64,000 nt of DNA, taken from positions 8,184,001-8,248,000 of the forward strand of contig CM082584.2 of assembly GCA_040954595.2 (NCBI GenBank), written 5' to 3'. Numbering within the stretch: the stretch's first letter is position 1; every line of letters starts with the position of its first letter. Under the pieces are notes generated by a model that saw nothing but the letters and a program-made list of their open reading frames with translations, did not search any database and was not told where the DNA came from. The DNA is from Balanoglossus misakiensis. Taxonomy: Eukaryota; Hemichordata. This document shows positions 13,366-23,700 of this stretch, piece by piece. The position numbers and the translations under genes were made by a program.

Positions 13366-15585
13366 ATGGCTGCGGCATCTGAAGCTAAAATTCTCAATGA
13401 AATCAGTGAGGATTTCCTGTGTTGCACCATCTGTCTGGAGCAGTTCAAGTCACCCAAAGTTCTACCGTGTCTGCACACATTCTGTGAGCAGTGCTTGGTC
13501 ACTCTGGTTGAAAAGACGGGATCTCTGAAATGCCCCGAGTGCCGACAGCAGTGCCAGCTCCCAGACGGCGGAGTGCCAGAGATCAAGTCCAGCTTCTTCA
13601 TGACCAATCTGATCGACATATTCGGGCAACTGCTGGCGGCGAAGACGGGGTCTTCGGAGAGCTGCGTGTGTGAGGGTTGCCATGACAACACGGCCTCCAC
13701 CAGGTGCGTAGACTGCAGGCAATACCTGTGCGACAGCTGTACCAAGGTGCATAGAAACATAGCAGCTACGCAGACCCATAAACTTATGGCCATTGATGAA
13801 TACAAGACCATGATACAATCTAGGGGTCTGGCAGCGCTGCAAACTGTAGAATATTGCAGTGTCCACACCAAGAATGAATTAGAGTTCTACTGTGAAACCT
13901 GTCGGGTGCCTGTCTGCACTAACTGCACCATAGTCAAACACCGCGTACAAGAACACGTACACACAGACTTGAAAGACACAGCAGATGAGTGCCGTAGAGA
14001 CCTGAAAGCCATGGCTGACAAACTGAAAGCGAAAGAACAGGAAGTTGAAAAGAACAAAAGCCTAGCCAAGCAGATACACCGTGATCTAGCAGAGCAGTGT
14101 AAGAAAGAAGTAAAGGAGGTGAGAATGGCAGCAGATGAAATCATCAACAAAATAAAGAGAGAGGAGCAGAGACTGGTAGATGAGTTGAACAAAGCCTATG
14201 AAATGAAAATGAAAGGTGCAGCTGGGGACATTGATGAGCTGGAACTAAAACATGGTAATATTAAGAGTGCATATGGTTACGTAGATACGCTGATGCATCA
14301 TGGGAGTGCCACTCATCTTCTGTCTACAAAGGCCGATGCAGAACACCGCATCAGTCAACTTATTTCCATGGAAACCAAACCGCAAGGAGTGCACGAGAAA
14401 ATAGACTTTGTCCCAAAAGAGAAGTTCAGCGAGCATGGCATTGTGGGCAAATTAGTTTATGACGTGCGTGCTGAAACGTGTACGGTTGAAAACATCCCAA
14501 AACGACACCTGAAAGGTGACTCTGCAGACCTCCTCATCACAACCAAAGATTCAACAGGTAAACAAGTCATTCCTGCTCAGCCAATTAAAGCCAGCATGAG
14601 AAAACCTGACGCAACCCAGGAAGATGTTAAGGTCTCAGATAACGGCGATGGCACGCATAGTGTGAGGGTGAATGGACAAATTGATGGTGAATACAAGGTA
14701 ACCATGACTATTGGAGGTCAGCCCATCCAGGGGTCACCAGTCCTCATACCCGTCATCAGAGGATTGGTGAAGACAATTGGCAGCAAAGGAAGTGGTGAGG
14801 GACAGTACAATGAACCCTGGAGTGTGGCCATTAACAAAAACAGAGACATTGTCACAACTGATCCTAACAATAATAGATTACAGGTAACCACCATAGATGG
14901 CAGAGTGAAGAAAACCATAAAACCAAAACAATTGAAAAACCCTTTCACCCCATTCAATATATCCATATCAAAGGATAATACATACTATAGTGTAAATAAA
15001 ACCGATACATGTATGGAAGTAGTTGTCACTGATGAGAATGGACACGTCATCAGATGCTTTGGACAGAATGAGCTGAAAGATCCATATGGGATATCTATCA
15101 GCCCTGTCAATGGTAATGTCTATGTGATAGACAAGGGTGAGCATTGTGTCAGGATTTTTACTCAACATGGCGAGTACATCCGGTCATTTGGATCAGAGGG
15201 TAAAGGTCAGGGAGAATTTAATTGGCCTTATCACATAGTTGTGGAAAGCAATGGAATGGTGTTTGTTACGGAACATAATAACCACCGCATCCAAGTTTTC
15301 AATGCAGATGACAAGTATTTGTATTCATTTGGTAGCCATGGTGAAGGGGATGGGGAGCTAAAAGACCCAACAGGAATAGCAACTGACGACAGACATGTCT
15401 ATGTCAGTAGCAGTGCTAGTAATTGCATACTGAAGTTTGAGATCAGTGGTCGCTTTGTCTGTCGCATTGACAGTGCTGAGGATAGGCTGAATTGTCCCAT
15501 TGGCATCGCCCTGACAGATGACGTACCTTGCAGGGTGGTGGTAGCTGATAAGAATAACCACTGCATTAAAGTGTTTGTGCAGTAA
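13366..15585 (+). CDS. TRIM-NHL protein (RING, two B-boxes, coiled coil, filamin repeat, NHL propeller), intronless
   Basis: 739 residues. Start chosen at ATG 13366 (AAAATGG context), with an in-frame TAA at 13336 just upstream. The C3HC4 RING spans residues 20-59 with all eight ligands (C20, C23, C35, H37, C40, C43, C56, C59), so an active E3 ubiquitin ligase is likely. B-box 1 lies near 100-143, B-box 2 near 162-200, and a charged coiled coil near 208-295. A filamin-type Ig repeat is near 365-462 with the GEYKV and GSP signature, followed by six NHL blades from 464 to the end, ideal for RNA or protein binding. This is the TRIM2/3/71 (class VII) architecture. It has no introns, unlike its neighbours, which suggests origin by retroposition followed by expansion, as known for invertebrate deuterostome TRIM families. 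Which vertebrate member it is closest to cannot be told by eye. Confidence 0.93.
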   Translation: MAAASEAKILNEISEDFLCCTICLEQFKSPKVLPCLHTFCEQCLVTLVEKTGSLKCPECRQQCQLPDGGVPEIKSSFFMTNLIDIFGQLLAAKTGSSESCVCEGCHDNTASTRCVDCRQYLCDSCTKVHRNIAATQTHKLMAIDEYKTMIQSRGLAALQTVEYCSVHTKNELEFYCETCRVPVCTNCTIVKHRVQEHVHTDLKDTADECRRDLKAMADKLKAKEQEVEKNKSLAKQIHRDLAEQCKKEVKEVRMAADEIINKIKREEQRLVDELNKAYEMKMKGAAGDIDELELKHGNIKSAYGYVDTLMHHGSATHLLSTKADAEHRISQLISMETKPQGVHEKIDFVPKEKFSEHGIVGKLVYDVRAETCTVENIPKRHLKGDSADLLITTKDSTGKQVIPAQPIKASMRKPDATQEDVKVSDNGDGTHSVRVNGQIDGEYKVTMTIGGQPIQGSPVLIPVIRGLVKTIGSKGSGEGQYNEPWSVAINKNRDIVTTDPNNNRLQVTTIDGRVKKTIKPKQLKNPFTPFNISISKDNTYYSVNKTDTCMEVVVTDENGHVIRCFGQNELKDPYGISISPVNGNVYVIDKGEHCVRIFTQHGEYIRSFGSEGKGQGEFNWPYHIVVESNGMVFVTEHNNHRIQVFNADDKYLYSFGSHGEGDGELKDPTGIATDDRHVYVSSSASNCILKFEISGRFVCRIDSAEDRLNCPIGIALTDDVPCRVVVADKNNHCIKVFVQ

Positions 15586-17731
15586 AAGCAGTTAAGGTCA
15601 ATAGCACATATTCTAGTGCATATGTAGCTGTACTAGTTCGGAGTGAAAACAAAAGAATGTATGGCTGGCTATAAGGGACTGGACTAATGACACATGTAAA
15701 CTTTCCAAACCCACACAAACTGTATATCTGTGAAGTTATGGATCAGATGCTTCTTGATCTGTGAGATGAATTCAAAGTTTGCTCAAAAACTCATGTGATA
15801 TAACATTAGCAGGAACCACCCATGTGAAAGGAATATTTTCTGTAGTGCGCTATACCAGAACTGCAGGTTCAAGACAAGCAGTCTGACTGCTAATTATGCT
15901 TGATTTCTCTGTATATAAATCTGTGTTAAGAAAGTTAAAACCAGCGAAGTTAGTTTTGTTTTGAGTTTGAAATTTAGGCTTTACTTGGTGAATTGGGATT
16001 TTTTTTCAATTGAGAGACAGCAAAGTCAAAAGTGTAAATTATTGCAGTGAAAGATTTTGGATTTTATCAACTTTCTGAAAAGAAAAAAATATAGGGTTTT
16101 CAACATCTTATACATGTATGTGTAGAGTGCAGTACTGTATTTGCTATATATGGTGGTGGTAGAATATTTTCTCTGAAGTTTTCTCTCTTCATGAAGTAAT
16201 AAAATATAGATGATTACTCAATATTTCTGATTCCTTGATGCATCAGTAATTCCTGTCATCAGATGTGTATGTGAGAGTCAGAGAGCTACTATTGTTCAGA
16301 TAACTCAGACAAAACATGAACATGCTGTCAAAAAATTGACAGATTTACTTTGGTTATACTTGTACATGTCACACCAGTAACACAAACGAAGACCCACGCA
16401 AAGTCTACCGCAAAAATGACCACAAGTCTCCTATTTTGTTTTCCATTTCATGATCTTTTATTTATTTTTGAAGCAAAGCTTTCTTGAAAATAATTACAGT
16501 ACCACTCCTGGTAAGACTTGGTCACAATTTTCACGGCAGTTCTCGTCAAATTGGGAAAAAAAACACTGAGATGCTGTCAAACAGCCTCTGACTGTAAACT
16601 CGGCCAAAATGTAACCCATATTATGAACTCTGTATTGATCCTTTGCATCCTGACCTTTTGGTGACCTATGACATCACTCCACTCTTCAGATCACATATCC
16701 AATATGGACAATTATCTTTAACCAATCACAAAAAATTGTTAAATAGTGTACATTTCACATGTGTCAGAAAACAATTCTCCCATGATCAATTAAAAAGCAC
16801 GATCTCTAAATCTGGCATACATTTAAAATCACCTTCCATAGGCAATTGGTTTGATCCTGTACGCAAACGTCAACATAAAAAAAAACATTTGGCTCATTGC
16901 ATAAACCACTGAAAGTAATTACAAACATTCATTTAGTTGAACAATTAGTCAACACACAAGACTGTGCATATACTGTCACAATTCAAAATACCCCAAATAT
17001 CCATTTGAAGCCTTGATTGTAAATAAAAGTAAATGACATTGACAGGTACTCTGAGTATAAATCTCTCCAACAAATCTGACCATGATCATTGTATCTCATT
17101 CAAAGTGTTGATCACTCAACCCTCCAAGCAGTAAAGGTACATGCATGTATATTACAATTAGAAATTTTCCAAACGGAAATTTGTTAAGTATGGAACTGTG
17201 TTATCCCCCTATTCCCTGAATTCAATGTGTTTCTAACTTCATCTGTGCATGAAGATATACCAAGCATGCCATCAACTACTGAGTACAGTCTACCAGTACA
17301 CGTGTACTGCATATTTCAAAAATATGTTTCTATGGTATTCTGCTTGTACAACTTTTGCCACCAAAACTCACAACAGTTGCAACACAGTGGTATTCAGACA
17401 ATATATCCTAATCTACAATGTCTATTGTATGTACTATATACTTTGGTGGGAAATGTTGGCAAGATTACATTGGCAAGCAAGACATGACAGGAATTTCTCA
17501 ACATTTACAATGAACACAGGCCAGACGTTATACAACATGAATAATTTATTATTGACCTTTTGGTACATTTAGATCTTGGGCTGTCATTTATGACTAATAT
17601 GTACAGTATATTCGTCTTTCATTGACTGATGACCTGGTATTTTACATATTGCATGTCTGACACCTGGCTAGGATGTACATGTACATTATGTATGCCAGGT
17701 GCACACTCACTGTTTCTTTTCACACTTGGTC
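15586..17731. other. Convergent intergenic region: 3' UTRs of the TRIM gene and receptor B
   Basis: AATAAA at 16198-16203 (+) is a good poly(A) signal for the TRIM gene, giving a UTR of about 620 bases. TTTATT at 17545-17550 is AATAAA on the minus strand and sits about 185 bases past the receptor B stop. No coding gene is seen between them. Confidence 0.6.
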
Positions 17732-20700
17732 TCAGACATAGCCATCCTTGACGGCTGTCGAGACCAGTGGATCTGATTCGGTTGATTCGTAATCATCATC
17801 GTCATCTTCAACGTCATTTTCATCATCGGCCGAATCACTCGCATCGTTGAAGCAAAGCAATTCATCCAGATCGGCGGCCCCAGATGGGACAGTGTCATTT
17901 GAGTTCTGCAGGTTCACTAGGTCCGGTGTCGTTGAACTATCCGCCCGTGTCTCGCTCTGCGATGCGCCACAACCTGGCTGTACAACGTAGTCATCACTTG
18001 GCAACAGCCGTGACGACCCGCCGTCAATCACACTGCCGGGCGAGTCGGACTGTTCTGTGTCTAGTTCTGGCTCGCTGACTGTCCCACTGTGAGAGACACT
18101 CTCTAAAGGAAAGTAACCACTAGTTTCACGTGTGAGGGCAGCGTTTTGAGTGGCAGAATTCCGTCCTGTTTTTCCACTTGGTGGTGGCTCAATTGATAGG
18201 TATCCATCACCAGCAGCCTTTCCGCCATCCTGTATCTTAGCAACTGCTGTGGAATTGAAAGAGTCAGATGAAGTGGCATTTACATCATCCTGTTTTCTAG
18301 CAACTGCTGCAGGATTTACATAATCGCTAGAGGCCTGACTATTACTTGACGGACCAGAGTTTTCTTGGAGCCTGTTAATGTCATCAACATAGTCTGCAGT
18401 GTCATTTTCACTTCTAACAGGTTCCAAGACACCGGCATCCCTTACTGGGGCTACGCGGTCGTCACTCTCAGTGTTCTGACCTGGCTGGGCTGCCACACCC
18501 ACAGCAATGTAATCACTTATGTCCCCGGAGCCTGCAGCCATTGTGGTTTCTCCTTGCGCTGGATTCTGCAGATCGTGCATCCCGGCATTTGTCCCGGCCT
18601 GGTGGTCTGCCAGGATTGTGTAGTCGTTCACAGAGGATCCCGAATTGATGGCACTGTTGGAGTTATCGTCAGCGCCTGGATCCGTTTGGATAATTCCGCC
18701 TAAGATGTCGTCGTCATGGCTGGGCTGGCTCTCTTCGCCCTGCTTGGTCACCTGGCAGTAGCTGCTGGACGAGTTCTCGTCACCGGGTGGGGTCGCCGTC
18801 ACCACCTCTGATCCCAGCGACGGTACGTCCACATTCCCATCTCCTGGGTCCCCGAATACAAGTCTCTGAAAGTCGTCACCGAACAAATTCAGAACCGGGT
18901 TGCTGTCCCAATCGTCTGAGATCGCCGGCAGAAACGTGACGTCGGGTTCCAGAGCGCCCCCGTCACCGGCGGCGGGAAAGCCTCCGACGGCGCCAAACTG
19001 CGCCGCCCCGCTGTCCGCCATGAAGCTGTATTCGCCGACGTCGGACTCGGTCAAGGCTCCCGATGTCGGTGGCAGCGCCGCTGTGTCGCCCACCTCGGCC
19101 AACTTTGTGTAGTCTTCCGGGTCTGTGGAGGCGGACAAACTCCCCTGGACCCGCCCCTCTGCCTGTCCGCTCCGCTCGCTGTTCAAAGTGCCCATTTCTA
19201 TGGCAACATCGCCGTTTCGCCCAGCCCGGCCCTCTCTCCCCGCGTCTGTCTCTACGGAGGGCGCATTCATGGCGTTGTTGACCTCCACGCCGTGGTCCGA
19301 GGAATGGAAGCTGACCTTGTCGGTGTCACTTTCATTGGTCTGGGTTTTAAAGGCGTCATAATGTTCATATTCATCACCAAATAATACAACCAGACCATTT
19401 GCAGACTCAGCCTGTAAGGTAACAAGAACGACACGTCACATTTCAATCCAGAAATTTAAAATGCCAAAACTAAATAAGAACACAATTCCACTTGTTCGAT
19501 CACTTTATGTGACAATAATAACCAAAGAAGTACAGAGCAAGTACAGGAGTGGGGTCCCACCTAGGGCTATGATCAAAACAATTGTCTTACCGGTACCATC
19601 CAAGCCTTGTATGGTTCAGCTACTCTACTCAATGCTCCATACTTCTCAAGGCATTTGTACAGTCGGAAGATGCCATATCCCATCAAGAAAATCAGGATAA
19701 TCCCAGCAAATGTAGAAACAATTGGTATCCAAACTGAAAAGTGGAAAAAAAAGAATAGATATTATCAAGAGCGATCAACTTCAGCTTGTTCATATCATCA
19801 TTAGTTCTATTCAAATATCCTGCATAAAGATCCAGCCTACACTGTATTAACCCCTTCGCCCCCCATTTCCCAGTGTAGAGGTCCGACATCATCATAGAAA
19901 ACAATATATTTGGACCAAACCATGGCGGTGGACGGGTTATAAATATTGCTCAGCGACTGACACTCACCGTCGGCACCATAACACATCAGGGGTTCAACAT
20001 CTGCCGGGGTCACGGGGCCTGGTCTGTCCCGCGCCGCCACGTTGAACGCCTGGACCCGACACTGGGCTCGGACGTCCCCACCTCCCTCAGACGCCTCGCA
20101 GTCAATCCCCACTTTCGCCTCTGTCTCCTTGGAGACCACGCTGTTGTTATAACCTCCTGCCGTGCACAGCACCAGGTACTGCAAACTCTCCAGTGGTCCG
20201 TTTGGTCTGAAACGCAAACCAGTCAACAGCATGGGGTCAGTAGGATTTTATTTTGCTCATGTCAAAATCAGTGCATAAATCTGTTACAATTTTATCTAAC
20301 TTTACCTCCTGTACTTGAATAGTGGTTGGAAAATGTTCAACATAGACCAGTTGGCAGGTCCAATATTTCTTGTTTTCTCAGTAAACTGTACAGTCTTGTA
20401 ATATAGCTACCATTCATCTGTTAGCTTACCTGTGAGGTTGCTCCCAGTTGACAATGACTGCAGATTCACTGCTTGCTTTGATTTTCACATCCAACGGGGC
20501 ACTGGGTGCTGGATCAAAACAACAAGTATGTAGTCACATGAGACAAGTGGCAAAATCAGGATTCACCATTGTTTACACATCAGTGCAAGATCAAAGGTTT
20601 CTTGGGCGAGACTGCTCTGTGGAAATCCACAGAGGGGCAATTTACTTGACAAATACACAGAAGTATTATGAACTTACAGCCAATCTTGGTGGTACCGTAC

Positions 20701-23700
20701 ACGGGCTCGGACCCAGGGCCGCACGGATCCGCCACGAGGGCGTCGCTGCAGGCCCTGACGACAACCACGTACGTCTCATAGCCGCACAGACCGACCACCT
20801 GCATTTCCAGGCTGCTGGTCTCCGCGCGGACAGAGTCGCAGTACTCCGTGTTATTCCGCGGCACTGCCTCCACACGGAACGACGCGACCACGACGCCGTC
20901 CGGTGTCTGTGGGTACGTCCAGCTGACGGTCATCTCAGAATCAGTGACGGAAGACGGTGAAATGTTCACGTCTTTTGGAGCCTCAGAAGGGGCTGTGGAG
21001 CAAATGAGATTATTATCAGACTAGATTAGCACAGGGACACAAACAATGTTCTTCCGTGGTGTGGATCATGCACAAAGTCTCAGTTCGGGTCCGCTTTCAG
21101 TGGAGATGAACAAATTTTTACCAAAATCAAACAAAAGTGGATAAAAACTCCACTGACCTCCAATACTTGTTTTCTGCAGAACAAACTCAGTGGCCGGTCC
21201 TTCCCCGGCCGTGGTCAGCGCTGACACCGACGCCGCATAACCTGTGTTGGCTTTCAGACCGGTGATTTCGTAATCCATCGGGTCTGTTCTACTCGCCAGT
21301 GACTCCGGATCGGGCAGTGTGTAGTTGACAGTCATGGAGTCAGCTCCTGATTTAATGGAGCAGAACAAATATTTCTCATCTTTGATAAAAGCAGCATCAC
21401 ATTTTAATACACCAACACTAAAATCTAAACTGTTGTTGGAATTTCAGAACTTTCCGAGATTCTCTGGTGATTTTGTTTTAGAAATCGTCTAATTGTTACG
21501 CATTTATTTGACTTATTTTTGTTATAGAAAAATGTGCAGAACATCTCGTCAGCCTTTAATGAGAGATATCCTACAATGATTTTTTTCCAACCCTATACTG
21601 CAATTTCATACAGTTTATGGTTTAGCGTTTACTAAAGATATCAACTCACCCTGACAGACAATCAGCGAGTCATTTGTGGCTTCACTCAACTGTACAGGAC
21701 AAACCGTCAGCTTGTACACACGGATGATACCATTCCGGGATTCCAAACAGGGGGGTTTCCAATTTGCTGCAAGTACGGTGGGCTGCGTTGGAACAGCTTC
21801 TAGAGTTAAGTTGCTAGGTGGATCCGATGGTGCTTATGGGTAAAAAAAAGCGTAAAATGTTTGATTATTTTCATGATTCAAAGTACGTATTTGTTCTCTG
21901 GAAGTGTATCAGAATACTGAACAGTCTCTTAACCACCCCCCCCCCCCCCCCCCCCAGTTCACTCTTTAGAGGTCAAACCTCACCACAGAAAATAATGGGT
22001 TTGGACCGAACCATGGTGATGGTAGGGTTAAGGTAGTAAGCACCTTGAGAGTCTTACACTGTTTCAAACATTTAACACTCATGGCAACTTATAAGAAAGT
22101 AGAGGTCACCATGCAATATTTTATATGTGACAGCTTAATTTAGCATGTGAGAGCTTACAAAATCCTTATAAAAAAGACTTACCCCCTTCCAGTGTGTAGA
22201 TTATCTTTCTGTCGGAAAAATACCCATATCCCAACTCATTCCTGGCTTGGACACGGAACACATACTGCACATACGCCTGAAGATCGCCGACAGTGTAACT
22301 ATGGACGCTGCCTTCAACAGTAATTGTTTTCCTACAAAATATCCAAAAATTGTGTTAAAATTGTCCTTGAAGTTTGATTAAAATTTAAAAGAATTCCAGT
22401 GGGAGGGCTATACATGTAAGAAGCTGTAGTTTGCACGATGAACTCCATGCCTGAAATGTTGATAGAGTTGGCCTATCACGCTTGTAAAAAATAATAAATA
22501 AAACGTACACATATCAGCTCTTGCCGCAACTCACCATTTTGAATTTCCCGCAACACTCATGTAGGACAGCACATAATTGATTATCTCGCCGTTAGGATCA
22601 TCAGGTGGTTGCCATGCAACAAAGATACTGTCATCTGAGACAGCATGAATGCTGGTGATCTCTGGGTGACCGGGTACTGTGGAGAGAAGAAGTGACAAAC
22701 AATTTCTGATAGAGTATTAGCTACTAATAATTTGCACAACAATACAACAAAGTGTTATGATAATATTCACCCAAAATTAAAGGGTATCAGCTGATACTTT
22801 TTATATGTTCTGGGGAGAACACTTCAATATGTCTACAACTAGATGGAATTCAGTTGGAATTCTGCACAAACTATTAACTGTCATTCAGCTTACCTGATGT
22901 TCCATCTGCCACCCGTATATACACTTGGGGAGATTTTTCAGCTGAATTATACGCCCACACAGAAATCTCATATGACGAATACACTTGGAGGTCTGTCATA
23001 ACGTACAAAAGAAAAATAAGACTGAGTAATGTGTGTGTATAATTATACATAAAGTTGCTAACATTTGACATAATTTTGTTAACCCTTTTACCCCCTGAGT
23101 TCTGATAGAAAACAATGGGGGATAGACAGAACTAAGGTGGTGAAAGGGTTAATACTCTATGTTAATACTCATTTGCACATTTTGAATTTGCAATCACATT
23201 TTACCCTGTATCATGTACTCTGTTGCGTTGCCATCTTGGATGTTAATCTTCAACGATTTGGAAGGATCATCTTCGTTATAGACTTCCATGTCATATCCAA
23301 TGATGATCCCATTTCTTTGTCGTCTTGGAGGCAGCTACAAAATGACAAAAAGAGATTACTAAAAAATAAATAAGTTTGAGTTGCTCAGTCTCAGTACGCC
23401 ACCATCCTCCAATCACAGCAGAGAAATTTAGCAAACAACCAATCCCGAACACTCTTACAAATGCACTACACTAGACCTACCTGCCATCCAATGGTGACAT
23501 TCCTTAAGAGGCCTCTCGTGGTCTGATCAGATATATGTAGTTCCACACCGGCCGAAGGTGCTGTGGAAATTAAGGGAAGTGCATTAACCCTGCTGACTAA
23601 TTGACTGGTTTACATTGTATTTAACATGGGATGCAAAGGATTGCAAGGCATGTATAGGCTTCGAGTATCCCGTAACACAGCACATTTTGTCAAATGCAAG

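Noticed and set aside
13335-13871. Minus-strand open frame of 178 codons
   Set aside because: Shadow of the RING/B-box part of the TRIM gene, which has all zinc ligands in the plus frame.
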